DNA from: Liriodendron chinense
Lineage: Eukaryota > Streptophyta > Magnoliopsida > Magnoliales > Magnoliaceae
DNA: 64,000 bases
Assembly: GCA_003013855.2 (NCBI GenBank)
Contig: ML058577.1
Span: 62,001-126,000, forward strand
Reading direction: 5' to 3'
Below are positions 1 through 11,450 of this stretch, one piece after another; position 1 is the first letter of the stretch; each line of letters opens with the position of its first letter. A program made the position numbers and the translations under genes. Below the pieces are notes generated by a model. The model saw only the letters and a list, made by a program, of their open reading frames with translations. It did not search any database and was not told the origin of the DNA.

Positions 1-1168
1 GACGAGTGTGCACATCGTATTCACGACGTTAGGTCGTGGCAGGTGGACGACCTGTGATTAGTAGGTAGTAGTAGTAGTTGGCAGGTCTACCACCTGGTGT
101 AGACGTCGTGGTCGTGCAGGTTATCGACCTCTAGAGGTCGTGGTAAGTAGACGTTGGTAGGTGGTCGGAGACAAGTGCCAGATGAACAAGGTGGGCCACA
201 CAGCAGTCCAGCTGCAGCTGCAGCTGCATCGCACGTGCAGCTGAACCAGCAGTCCAACAAGTGGACCCCACTTCTCCAACACACGTGCGACCTCCCATCA
301 ATCACTGTCCATGGTCCAGCTGATGGACGTCCAAGCTTCAAACGTGATGCAAAGCACGTCCCAGCTGCAGCACCAACATCTCATCATCATCAAACAGTAA
401 CCGTCCAGCAAAATTGGACGTCCCTCAACTTCAACATGTGGAGCAACTTCCTCTCAGCGGTCCATCCATGTAGTCCACTTCCTGCCAATGCCAGCACCAT
501 CCGTCCAGCTCTTGGACGTTCAACCACACCGTCCATCAATAGAGGACATATCAAATCTCCAGCGTCCATCATGCAAGCCCACCATCTCCACCGTTGAGCA
601 ACTTCAGTCCCAACTCTCCAGCACTCGTTACAATAGCTGGACCGTCCAATATTCAGCTGGGCTCACCGTCCAACTGTCCCTTCAAACAGTAGGCCCCACC
701 TTACACGTGCAGAGATGAACGTCATCAACCATCCGTCCAAACAGCTGCAGCAAGCATCATCCAGCATGTGATCAACCCTGATCATCAACCGTCCACCAGC
801 ATGTTGCACAAAGATATCATCTTCAGCCTTCCATTAGGTGGGTCATCTTCACACGTGCAGCAGATCAGACGTCCACAACATCTGGACTGTCCATCTTCAG
901 CACACGTCAGCAACACCTCCCTGACCGACCACAACTCCAGCAGATCTTCAGCAACCATCTCTACCGTCCAGCTAGAAGGTGGACCTCAGCATTCATCCAA
1001 CAGCTGAAGATCCATTAACAGGATCGCCCTCACCAACCATCCATCTAGTCCAGCAGCTGGTCCACTTCCAGCATTCAACACTGTGGGTCCCACCAGCGTA
1101 CGGCTGAAGGAGATTCAATTCCACTTCAAAGATCATCTTCACCTTTCTCCACCATGGCTGCAAGAGAG

Positions 1169-1171
<3 letters not shown>
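1..1171. repeat. Degenerate short-motif repeat region rich in GTCCA/TGGAC, CAGCTG and CACGTG
   Basis: The motifs GTCCAGCTG, GGACGTCC, CGTCCATC and CACGTGCAG recur every few tens of bases in both orientations, with no coding pattern. It precedes a Gypsy LTR promoter region and may be its U3 or the 3' untranslated repeat zone of the same Tat/Ogre-type element. Its left limit is outside the window. The open frames here are chance products of low-stop repeat sequence. Confidence 0.5.

Positions 1172-1211
<40 letters not shown>
1172..1211. repeat. (CT)n microsatellite, about 20 units
   Basis: Uninterrupted CT dinucleotides at the junction between the motif-rich zone and the LTR-like sequence. Confidence 0.95.
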
Positions 1212-1212
<1 letters not shown>

Positions 1213-2565
1213 CACACATGTGTAAGGCATGGAATGCCACCTCATCATCCAAGCCTCACTCCAAGCCCAAACCTAAAAGAAAAGTTTGCTTTAGGCTTGG
1301 AGTGACACCTAGGATTGGAGTACTTTTCTTGCCACATGTCCATCCAAGCCTAACTCCAAGCCCAAACCTAAAAGTAAAGTTTGCTTTGGGCACTCCAAGC
1401 CTAACTCCATTCCCAAACCTAAAGAAACTTTTAGTGTGCCACCTAGAATTGGGAGGAGGCTTGGAAGCTCCTCATAAGGCTATAAAAGGGGGCCTCTCCA
1501 CCTCATTTGAATCATCCCTCAAATCCCTCAAATCCCACAATCCAAGTCTTCTTTTCTTTTCTTCTTTTTCTTTGTAGAAGTAGAGTAGTGTAGTTTTCTC
1601 TTTTGTAGAGAATTTAGTCTTCCATTGTAGCATGGTTGGCTAAACCTCTAGCTAAGGCTAGGGGTGAAGCCTTTGAAGAAATTTACAAGCTTTGGTTCTT
1701 TTGGTTCAACATTGGTGTGTGAATGTTGGAGTTTTCTTTGGTTGATTGGTTCGGTTATCCACCTCGGCGGACGCTATTGTTGTGCAAGCCCCTTGATCCA
1801 TCGTCGACTCCGGGCACGTTGGATGCTTGGGATCCCTTGCACACCAATTAGCTAGTTCATGATCGATAAAGTCCCTTGATCCATCGTCGACTCCGGGCAC
1901 GTTGGATGCTTTGGATTCCCTACGGTCATCGAGCTAGTGCAGGTAAAGTCATCGATCTGTAAAATTCCTTGATCCATTGTAGACTTCGGGCACATTGGAT
2001 GTTTTGGATTCCCTGCGATCGATAGACGAGATCTTAACGGTTGGATCGGTCAATCAAAGCCTCCTATCTTGTAAGTATGCATTTGATCGTATGAATTGTG
2101 ATCTTATCGGTTGACTTGTTGGCAAAGTTGTTGATCTGTACAATTCCTTGATCCATTGTCGACTCCGGGCACAGTGGATGCTTGGAATTCCCTGCGATCA
2201 ACTAACGAGTGCTTCATGGTCAAATCAATCGGTCCAGATCACTATCTTTTATGAAATATGCAAATGGTTTAACTGTTTCATCTTCCGATTGGAATGAATC
2301 TTTATTCAATTCCAGTTGAGTTATAGTTGGACCAATGAATCAAATCCTGCAGAATGAATCAAAGGTGGATCCCTAATGCCTTAGCCCCTTTTCTATTTTT
2401 GTCCTTCACCACACACAACTTGCTCCACTCTCGTGGATAAACCAGATTTCATCTCACTCACCTAAACTAATTCCTTGAAGTGTTCTTAACCCCAATCCCT
2501 GTGGATCGACCTCGGTCTTACCGAGTATTTTACTACTTCGCTACCTGCACTTGGGTGTGCAATCA
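1212..2565 (+). mobile_element. LTR of a Tat/Athila-type Ty3/Gypsy retrotransposon (boundaries approximate)
   Basis: It has a TATA box (TATAAAAG at 1481) followed by a polypyrimidine-rich leader. Near its right end (about 2500-2565) is the GTGGATCGACCTCGGTCTTA and CACTTGGGTGTGC signature that closes Tat/Athila LTRs. The solo LTR at 23982-25403 has the same end block in reverse orientation and the same TATA context. Degenerate repeats with CCAAGCCCAAACCTAAAAG lie at 1246-1450. A possible TG start is at 1219. The right side is cut by Copia sequence at about 2565-2575. Confidence 0.6.
1787..2210 (+). repeat. Four tandem degenerate repeats inside the Gypsy LTR
   Basis: Copies begin near 1793, 1872, 1967 and 2147. 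Each contains CTTGATCCATYGTMGACTYC, then GGGCAC, GGATG and a GATTCCCT-like end, with variable spacers of 80-180 bp. They lie downstream of the TATA box, so they would be in the transcribed R/U5 part of the LTR. Confidence 0.8.
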
Positions 2566-3828
2566 TCGGATTGTAGCACCAATCAATTTGTAAAGATGGT
2601 CACACCTCCGTGCCTTCATCCATACGAGTGCCCCCTTCACCACTTTACAACAACGATCGTAACAGATGAACCTACACCATGTAGGCTCGAGTGCACAAAG
2701 AGAGATCACATTCTTCCTTAACCTAGGGACGTGCCTCACATCTTTTAGGACTTGTTCGATCCCATCAAATATCCTAATGCGCATCGTTCCAATACCGACA
2801 ACCTTGCAAGCGTAGTCGTATGCTAGAAACACCGATCCACCACATGCTTCCTATATGTCACGAATGAACTCCAGTCAGGACAAATGTGATACGGTGCACT
2901 TGAATCCAAGATCCACTCTGTATCGAGAGAATCTTTAAAAGATATAATTAATACATCGCCCTCATCACTCATGTCCTCCACCAATCTCGTAGTATTAACT
3001 TCGCTATAATTTTTTTCGTGTTCGCTTGCTTTGGTTTGAGATTCTGACAATCTCCTTTCATGTGGCTTTCCCATCCACAATTTCCAGCACCGTACCTTGG
3101 TATTCCTTTTGCCCTTGGCTTTGGATCCCGATGATAAAGATCCCTCACCCCACTTTGAATTCCTTCCTTTCACAACCAATGCTTCTAAGGAATAATGAGG
3201 ACTCACGTCACTGGTTTTCTTTCTTATCGCATTCGATTGGAGGGATGAGACAACGGTCTCAACGCCAATGGTCTCCATTTCTGCACACAAAGAGTCATTG
3301 AGTGACTCATATGAACCTGTAAGTAAATTCAACATGATGCATGCTTGATATTCATCATTCATCGGTTCATCTATCTCCACCTACTTATAAATCAACCTAT
3401 TGAACGTGCTAATGTGGTCATCCTCATCCGTCCCCTCTGCCACCTTCAGGTTAAACAATTGAAGCATAAGATACAAACGATTCTCCAGAGATTTCGTTAC
3501 ATATACGTTCTCTAACTTCGTCATCGTCTCAGCCACAGTCTTCTCCTTCATGACGTGATAGAGGACATCATCCTTTAGGCACAACAGGATTGAGGTTCTA
3601 GCCTTCTTGTTAAGCTTTTTTCACTCGTCCTCCTTAATTCATAGTCTCAAGTCACTTTCAAGAATCTTTTCAGGCCCTTGCTGAACTAGAAGGGCTTTTA
3701 TCTTCACCTTCCATAATTCGTAGTTATTTTTGTCGAAGAACTTCTCTATGTCGAATCTCATGCTCGATGCTATACACTCGTCTCATATCCGAATTTTGCT
3801 CCACCCTAACGATAACTCTGATACCACT
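2566..3828 (-). pseudogene. Truncated Ty1/Copia gag-protease region
   Basis: Minus-strand frames at 3584-3381, 3380-2823 and 2832-2563 read as Copia gag. They include the protease-proximal WILDSSAPYHIC motif (normally WILDSGAS) and the gag-pre-integrase block ending LYKLIGATI. A PBS, TGGTATCAGAG, lies on the minus strand at 3816-3826. Integrase, RT and RNase H are missing because the element stops where it meets the Gypsy LTR. Stops and frame shifts show decay. Confidence 0.8.
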
Positions 3829-4101
3829 TATTAGGAAAACTGACCCATAGCGAAAAGCAAACCAAATAACACAGTAGAGAATAGAATCAAACTTAGTAAC
3901 ACAATGCAATCACACCATACAATCAACACACATTGAGACAATTTGATTTTACGTGGAAAAACCCCCTCATGGGTAAAAACCCACGACTATAAATATTAGA
4001 AGATTACAGAGATGAACAACCCACAAGCAAGAAACCCAAGAGAAACCTAAGTTTTTATTTTCTCTCCCTCTCTCTCAAAACCCTCTCCCCACACCCTAAC
4101 A
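3829..4101 (-). mobile_element. 5' LTR of the Copia fragment
   Basis: Read on the minus strand it starts TGTTAGGGTGTGG and ends CCTAATA directly before the PBS spacer. It contains the common plant Copia LTR block GGGTTTTTACCCATGAGGGG. About 273 bp, the usual size for this type. Confidence 0.75.
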
Positions 4102-4266
4102 TAATTAGGAAACCTTGGACCCCTTAGGATTACCTTTAATCCCGGTTACAACCCCTTTTTTTATAGAAGAAAACCCAAAATTAGAAACATTTTACACAGA
4201 ACCGTGTAACTGTGTAAAACACCGACGCTGGCTGCGACCGGTCGTAACCCACTTGCAATCGGTCGT

Positions 4267-6979
4267 TGCGGCACCTCGGATGCCAGGGTCCGTGGTTGCC
4301 CTCGGCCCCCGATATCCCGGGCTCCACATTATGTGATGCATGAGTAAATTATAGTTAATTGTAGAATTGTAGATTTAGCCAAGCATAAACAACTTAATCA
4401 TGGGCAAAACATTTCTAAAAAAAAAGAGGAACATGTGTATTATATATGATTCCAAAAAGAATGTACATAGACTATATTCCTTTCATTGGGGCCCAGTAGG
4501 TCCCCGGAACAAGTTCAGAGTATACTGTCTCGAAAAAGCTGTACAACAATGTCGTGTAGGCGCAAAACCCCAAAAGAATACTTCCGACGCCTCAACTCTA
4601 ATAGTCCTGTTCGCCTGTGTACTGATACTCGTCGGCGTCCTCTCCGAGTTCTACGTACTGGGACGCTTCGACCGTCTCCTGTATACCTGGGTCACATGGG
4701 TCATCTGGTTGGTGGTTTAAACCACCACCCCAGAAAGGGGAGTGAGTGGCCAACTCAGTGGTTTCATTTCCTTAGGTTACACATTCACCAATACAAACAA
4801 TATAGATAATAATTTCATTTTCCAATGATAGAATCAAATAATAGCACAGCATCACAAGCATGGTTATTAAGTGAGATGAGTGCATGTAATGCAGATGCAT
4901 GCCCGATCATCGATGCTTGTCACAGCTGCCAGTAGGTGGCACACCACCTCATCCGCACAGACAATGTATGTCATGCTTAACTATACATGATTAGCCTGAG
5001 TAATTAATTAAATCATTTTATCACACAGCCGGTTGGCGAAGCCCCTGCACCCACGTTCTATCAATTTGGCCGATTGAGACCACCTGACTCCCTGCGGGGC
5101 GAACGCAGGTCACAGCCAGTAGCCCCTCGATCCTATCTCGGGTCTATAGCCCCGAGGTACCTGGTTTGGCCGCGACTCGTCAGACGTGCCCAACAGAGGC
5201 GGAATAGAGTTCATCGCCCTATCCCGTAGTCGAGTAGTAGATGTGTCACCTCTACGGTGCTCAATGGACACTACGGGGAGGCATCACCCCAAGCGTAGGC
5301 CGACAATAAGGGAATAGGGCCCATACCACCATTCTCGGCTCATGAGTCTTGAGGGATCGGTACGCCGTATGCTTTCTAGTGGGCCCATCAAAGGTGCGCA
5401 GGTACATGGATTCTACATAAGTGATAGAAATACATTTGAACACTTGATACATATATTGCCACCCGACCTAGTGGTGGGCCAAGGGTCTTCGGCTAGGGGA
5501 AGTGAAGGGTAGACCGGCCTTGAGCATATACCACCTCGCGTGGTCCTTAACCACTAGCCAATCTCCCCGTCTTCCTGCCATAGTTGACCTCCCTGCTCCC
5601 GAGGCTGCCGACCTGGTGCGACCGCCTCAACTATTGTACTTGCCAGGTCGGAAGCTACAACCCGTCACCCCAAACACTTTCCAGATTCCCTAGCTCATGT
5701 ATAAATCAAGTTACAAAACATGTAATACTAGAATCTCAGCTATCATATATTAGTATAAGTTATAAGACATCTTAGCATAGAAGATTTGCATAATGAGAAC
5801 ATGTGTAGGATGATATGAGCATGCAAATGGCCCTAGCATACACCTAGCATCCAAATCCCTAGACAACGAACTTCTACCAATCTCATACAACTTCCCTAGC
5901 TACAATCCATCTTCCTAAACTTGAAAATTGAAAGAATCAACTACCATTGTAGGCATTGGTTGCAAGGCAACACATAGGTAAATGATATACACCGTTGGTT
6001 TGGGAGAGGATTAGGAAAATCCTGCAAGAGGGTGCTAGAAAATCATGGAAAATGAGAAAAACCTATGTAAAAAGCTAGAGAATATGGAGATTTTATGATG
6101 GACTTACTTCTACCAACGTCCGAGAAGATCTCCAATCGCGAGAGAAGCCGGCTAGAGTGATGTAGAGGCGGTTAGGTCCGGGTAGGGTAGCATGCAAGGG
6201 CTTCTCTTGAGAATCCTCCTTCCACAACTCCCCCTTTCTCTCCCACACACCCCTCTCTCAGAAATTAAGTTGAGAAATGAGAGAAATGGCTGAGAAAGTG
6301 GGTTATAAAGGTTGGGAAAATTGGGACATATAGCCCCCATTAAGTTGTATAAAAGTGGCATTTTTGTGCCCTGATTTGATTATGTGGGGCCCACCTGACC
6401 CCTCTGTGCCAATCCAGCCCATAGGATGGCCTTACCACATTGAGATCCTTGTTTGGGTATGATTTGGGACCGATCGGACATGGCGATTGCCGGATCTAAG
6501 GCGACATCAGTTCAATGGTCACTGGTTGTCGAACGGGGCCCATGTTTGGGGATCATGTGCTAGTTTATGTTTGAAATCTATGGTTCACATTTCATGGCCA
6601 TGCAAGGGTCCATGGGGCCCACACAAGAAAAGTGAATTGAGTAATGATTACTCACTAAGGGTATTGTGCAAGTATACTTGCACTCCAATGTGCAATTGCA
6701 GGACACTACAATTTATGATTTTGAGTGACGATTTCGACGTAACGCTCGCCTACGAGTGTCAAGCCCAGTACGTGGGTGGTCCCCGACAAGTTTTGGGCCT
6801 AACAATCTCGGGACAGGCGGTGGAACGGACTCCTACACGCGTATCTAAGTTCCCGACACCATGAGAGTATAGTTCTCTAAGTCATGTGCGGCCAATTATT
6901 CGTCTAGAGGGTAATATGTGTCTAGTGGGTTCGAGCATGGGTTCGAGTCTTAAGGAAAGCGATTTTACGAGGCGTTACA
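4267..6979 (-). mobile_element. Solo LTR, Tekay/Del-type chromovirus, copy 1
   Basis: A 2.7-kb block nearly identical along its length to 44618-47317. On the minus strand it begins TGTAACGCCTCGTAAAATCG, the LTR start seen beside a polypurine tract at 62088. It carries no internal coding region. The flanks GTCGT (4262-4266) and GTTGT (6980-6984) look like a 5-bp target duplication with one mismatch. Orientation follows from the PPT-linked copy at 60235-62088. Confidence 0.75.
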
Positions 6980-8062
6980 GTTGTTGGTGTAAAAAAAAGT
7001 CCAGTGAGGAGAGCCCCCGAGTCAACCTATAGCACCTAAAAAAGGTCGGTCGCTAACCCCTATTGATCGGTCGCTAGCTAAGTTGCGACCGGTTGCCCGA
7101 ACCTGAAATTGTCCAGTGACCTCTGTGCTCCCTAGGGCTAATTCAGTCGGTCGACCACCCTAGTCGACCAGTCGTCAGACCCTGTCCCAGCACAGTTTGA
7201 AGGCGCCACCAACAAACCTTTGGCGATTATTTAATCGAACGTGTTGAATAACATTGGATCACCTGAGGTAAGAAGAAGATTCATTGTCATCGTTGTCGTC
7301 ATCACCACCATCATCATGATGTAAACATTATCTCAACTAAGTAGAAGATCTATCATAACTCCTCAAAATCATCATCTTCATTTCTATATGCCTCTTTTGT
7401 TTTCTTTCCATTACAATTATACAACATTCATTCACCAAGAATACATTTATCTCTAGCTTCCACAATATATTCACCGAGGATGTATTGAAACTTAATACCT
7501 CGTCAAATTCTGTAAAATCGATTTAGTCATTTGAAACAATTGCAACACAAATACAAACATCAATTTTGAGCTAAAAGTTTTCTTAACATTTGGCCCTGAT
7601 ATTAATTGTTGTGGAAAAACACTCACATATATATGATGCAAACAAAATAAAACTACAAAAGAATAACAAGAGATAAAGGCATGTGGGTTTATGTGATGTA
7701 ACAATTTATCTACATTTACATAGTAATAATATTGCTTTCCTTTTCATTGAAGGGAAAAAAAGTAAAAAAAAAATGCTCACCTTTTCCTTTTCTCTCAGGC
7801 ACGCAAAGAACTCTAGTTGAGAAATTATTTTATGTTTACATGTGTTTTTCTTTAATTATAAGCAACAAACTAATTGAAAGAAATTATTTCATGTTTACAT
7901 GTGTTTTTCTTTAATTATAAGCAACAAACTGATTGAAAGAAATCCTCTTGACAAAAGATTATAAGCTAGGCTCCGCATAGTACTTATAAATAAAAGGAGA
8001 AAAAAATAAACATTTCCAAATTAGAAAAATACACCATGTTTCATGTGTATTGACTTACCTCC
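6980..8062. other. Non-coding intergenic stretch
   Basis: 6980-7230 continues the GGTCGGTCGC-rich sequence seen before 4267, that is, the insertion target of the solo LTR. The rest is AT-rich without recognisable coding. A 59-bp tandem duplication (7821-7938) is listed separately. Confidence 0.6.
7821..7938. repeat. 59-bp tandem duplication
   Basis: Units 7821-7879 and 7880-7938 differ at only two positions (T/C and A/G). AT-rich, contains TTTACATGTGTTTTTC. Confidence 0.92.
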
Positions 8063-8071
8063 TCAACCATG

Positions 8072-8602
8072 CGAGTGGATTAGGTGAGACCCAGTCTCAA
8101 CTAAGACGGTGTAGCCTTTACTGTGGGGCCTATCTGGATGTATGTATTCTGTATCCACTCCGTTCATTCACTTTTCCAAATTATTTGAGGGAATTATCCA
8201 AAAAAATGAAGAAGATCCAATTAGCAGGTGGACCATACCATTGGAAACAGTGGTGATTCAAGGCCCCACCATTGAAAACTTCTTAGGGCGTACCTTAATA
8301 TTTTTGTAGTGTTTATTTTCCATCTAATCTGTTGATAAGGTCACATAAGCTTGGATAAAGGGAAAAAACTAAATATCAGCTTGATCCAAAACTTTGGTGG
8401 TCCATTAGTGGTCAATCACTACTCTTTCCTACGGTATGGTCCACTCGATAATTGGATTGCTTCATTTTTGTGACGATGCCCTAAAACTGATATGAAAAAA
8501 TGGATGGACGGCGTGGACGCAAAATACATACATCAAGGTGGGCCCCACAACAAGGGCCGCACTGTCTTGGGTGAGTCGGGGTCTCACCTAATCCTCTCCC
8601 CC
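8072..8602. mobile_element. Long-TIR foldback element, Mutator-like MITE
   Basis: The outer 120-130 bp are inverted copies of each other: GATTAGGTGAGACCC, then GTGGGGCC, GATGTATGTATT and CCGTCCAT blocks. The flanks TCAACCATG (8063-8071) and TCAACAATG (8603-8611) match 8 of 9, fitting a 9-bp Mutator-type target duplication. No transposase. Confidence 0.75.
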
Positions 8603-8611
8603 TCAACAATG

Positions 8612-9131
8612 ACCATTTAATAGCGAACCCATTATTCCATTGAAAAAGAATTTTTCTTAAACAATACCAAACATACACTGATAAAACAATATAAAAATTA
8701 CCCTATAAAATTATATCTTAAGTTGATAACCAAACGGTCTATTATTTAAAGTTGAATACGTTGTACAATTTTAAATTTATTCAGTTAGTAGATCAGTATA
8801 TCAACTTCAAATTAATACAATTTAAATATATATAAAAAATATATATCAACTTCAAAACCTTAAACAGCGTCTAGGCAAGGCCGTAGTTGATGGTTAGATT
8901 CAAAATTATCATGGACGGTTAGATTCAAAACCATCCAACCGTCCTGGTGTATGAATGGATAGGATGTTGTCCCTTATTCTTGGAAGTGTAAATATGATAC
9001 TTAGGCTGTATCCATGGAAGAACTTTGTCTCAAATAGTAGTAACTACAAAAGGAAAAAAGAATTCACAAACCATAGGCTGAAATTGTCAAAACAATTCAA
9101 AACAGCTAGTATGCCACGTGTACAATTGCGG
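8612..9131. other. AT-rich non-coding stretch
   Basis: Low-complexity AT-rich sequence with no coding, RNA or clear transposon signal. Confidence 0.5.
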
Positions 9132-9140
9132 AACGCCAAC

Positions 9141-9644
9141 GGACACGGATTCCCTGCGAAAGTATTTCAACACCGGGTGGGGCCACCATGATGTTTGTGA
9201 GAAATCCACCCTATCTGTCCGTTTGGTGATCTCATTCTAGTACATACGACCAAATATGAGAAGGATCCACAACTTCAATGGGCCACACAATAGGAAACAG
9301 TGGGAATTCAGTGACCACCGTTGAAACATTTGTATGGCCACAAAAGTTTAATATCATGCTAGGTTTTTGCTGTTTTCACGTCATCCCAGTGGGAATAAAC
9401 TTATAAACGGTTTGGATGGTATATAAACATCAAGGTGCAGCCCAGGGAGATTTCAATGGTAGGAAACTCTTTTTCTAGTTTCCATCTGGTGTGGCCCACT
9501 TGAGTTGTGGATCCGTCTTATATTTGGTATTATGTCCTTAAATGAGATAAAAAATCCGGATGGACAGGGTGGATTTCTCACAAACATTACAGTGGGCCCT
9601 ACCTAGTATACAGGCAGGAACTTCTTTGCAGGAAATCTGTGTCC
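9141..9644. mobile_element. Long-TIR Mutator-like MITE with perfect 9-bp target duplication
   Basis: Begins GGACACGGATTCCCTGCGAA and, read in reverse complement, the right end begins GGACACAGATTTCCTGCAAA. The inverted homology continues through GTTTGTGAGAAATCCACCC. The flanks are identical 9-mers, AACGCCAAC at 9132-9140 and 9645-9653, the Mutator superfamily signature. Confidence 0.88.
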
Positions 9645-9758
9645 AACGCCAACCTTATCAAGCACCCACTCTATGCTCGAGCATCCAACGACTCCACGTT
9701 CCAACGCCAACCTATCAAGCACCCACTCTATGCTTGGGATTCTTTACCCCGCTCCATG
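9643..9758. repeat. 58-bp imperfect tandem duplication
   Basis: CCAACGCCAACC(T)TATCAAGC, followed by ACCCACTCTATGCT, occurs at 9643 and again at 9701, directly after the Mutator-like element. Confidence 0.8.
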
Positions 9759-9937
9759 CTTTGTTTTTATCCTCTGGTTACGGTAGTCCTCGCGACTACA
9801 TATATTTGTAGGTCCTAGTTCGAGGAATATCACACATGACCCGAGGATATTGATAACACCCTCCCATTTTCAATTTTTACGGTGATTCAGATTACAGATT
9901 ATTGATCTGATGGCCCCACATTGGGGAATGAGAACGC

Positions 9938-10455
9938 AGATTGCATTCTGACCTCTGCCTGTAGCAACGCAGCTTCTGGACTGTGCTATATGGCCCCTGC
10001 CATGATGTCTGTGCTTTATCCATGCCGTCCATCCATTTTGGATCATTATTTTAGGGCACGTGCTAAAAAATGTGGCAATTCAAATCTCAGATGGACTACA
10101 CCACTGAAAAACAGTGGTGATTGAATGCCAACCGTTAAAAAGCTTCCTAGAGCCCACTGTAATGTTTATTTGCCATCTAACCTATTGAATAGGTAACACA
10201 GACCTGGATGAAAAAAAAACTATCAGCTTATCCAAAGCTTCTGTGGCCGTTAGGAAGTTTTCAACGGTGGGCCTTCTATCACCACTGTTTCCTATTGTGT
10301 GGTCCACTTGAGATTTGGATCTACCTCGGTTTTATGCTAATATCCTAAAATAAGCTTTCAAAATGGAGGGACGGCGTGGATAAAATACATACATTATAGA
10401 GGGCCCCATAGAGCATCACCCAGCAGCGGCTTGCAGCTCAATGCGGTATTGAACC
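9938..10455. mobile_element. Long-TIR foldback element, same structural class
   Basis: The left GCTTTATCCATGCCGTCCAT block is mirrored at the right by GGGACGGCGTGGATAAAATA. The outer GCATT..TATGGSSCCC sequences are also inverted copies. The ends are fuzzy and I could not find a convincing target duplication. Confidence 0.6.
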
Positions 10456-10501
10456 ATCCTGCGTTTTTTGGGAGAACGTGTGTTTATAGTGTATTTCCAT
10501 A

Positions 10502-10668
10502 GAATCCGGATCCTCTGTTGAATCCGAGCAAAAACCTCTCTTGTTGATTTTTTGATTGGTATAGCTCATCTTGATTGTAACGCTGTGACACAGTCATGAT
10601 GAGCTGGACCATTCAGAGAAGCCACGAGCAAAATTTCTCCGTTACGTTTCAACATAGGATCCGGACTC
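10502..10668. mobile_element. 167-bp MITE, Mutator-like
   Basis: The TIRs are GAATCCGGATCCTCTGTTGA and the inverse GAGTCCGGATCCTATGTTGA, extending through a GAGCAAAAA-like block. Flanks ATTTCCATA (10493-10501) and ATTTCCTTA (10669-10677) match 8 of 9. Confidence 0.75.
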
Positions 10669-10928
10669 ATTTCCTTAATTATCTATGGTTGTTCCACAGG
10701 TCAAAGTTCAACGGCTATCCCATCAGTGGATCGCGGCTCATACTCTGTCAGATCCATTAATTCAACCGTCCTGATCAGTAAACGGCAAATTCCACTTGCA
10801 AAATTCAAGAGCTGATAATAGCATGCGTATCCTCATATCGAGGGTCATTTTATCCCTCTAGGTAATATAAGATCCGGATTGTGGGAACGCGATTGTTTGC
10901 CTAGTAATTCACTGCGCTGCATCGCACT

Positions 10929-11450
10929 GGGGACGCGGATTCTCTAGGAAAGCGTTTCACCGGAAGATCCTGCGCGGGAAGCATGGTAGGGCCCACCGTG
11001 ATGTTTGTGAGAAATCCACCCCATCCATACGTTTTGAGAGATCATTTGAGGATAGAAGACAAAACTTGAGGGGATCCAAAACTTAAGTGGGTCGCACCAG
11101 AGTTAAACTAGGATCCACTGTTGAAACATCCCTGGCTCCACCTTGATGTTTATATGCCATCAAAACATAGGGATGAACTAAAAACACAAAAGACTTAGCC
11201 TGATCGAAAGCATTTGTGGCCAGTGTTTGAATGGTGGTTGTTTACTCTCCATTGTTTCCTTTTGTATGGTTTACTTGAGTTTTGGATCTACCTCTTGTGT
11301 GGTTTACTTGAGTTTTGGAGTAAAAATGTGGTGTTTGCTCAACAATTTTTTAAAACGTTTTTAGGCATTTCTAACAAATATGTCGGTGGGCGCAGTTAAC
11401 TTTCCTGTGCAGAACATACTGCAAAAGGCTTTGGCAAAAAATGTGCGTTG
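10929..11450. mobile_element. Foldback element related to 9141-9644
   Basis: The left end, GGGGACGCGGATTCTCTAGG, and the GGGCCCACCGTGATGTTTGT block resemble the 9141-9644 element. A diverged inverse of the latter lies at about 11360-11400, and of the former at about 11410-11450. A direct repeat of GGTTTACTTGAGTTTTGGA occurs at 11267 and 11300. Boundaries approximate. Confidence 0.55.

Noticed and set aside
154..597. 147-codon open frame in the motif-rich left end
   Set aside because: Composition follows the GTCCA/CAGCTG repeat; overlapping frames on both strands are equally open; no domain recognised.
1083..1577. 164-codon frame across the (CT)n tract
   Set aside because: Poly-Ser/Leu from the microsatellite plus LTR sequence with its TATA box; not a gene.
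1790..2200. CRISPR-like spaced repeats
   Set aside because: Only four degenerate copies with unequal spacers inside an LTR in a plant genome; no cas genes.
4400..4809. Overlapping frames of about 106 codons, repeated at 44752-45147
   Set aside because: Both lie in the 2.7-kb solo LTR and are present because the LTR is duplicated, not because of coding selection.
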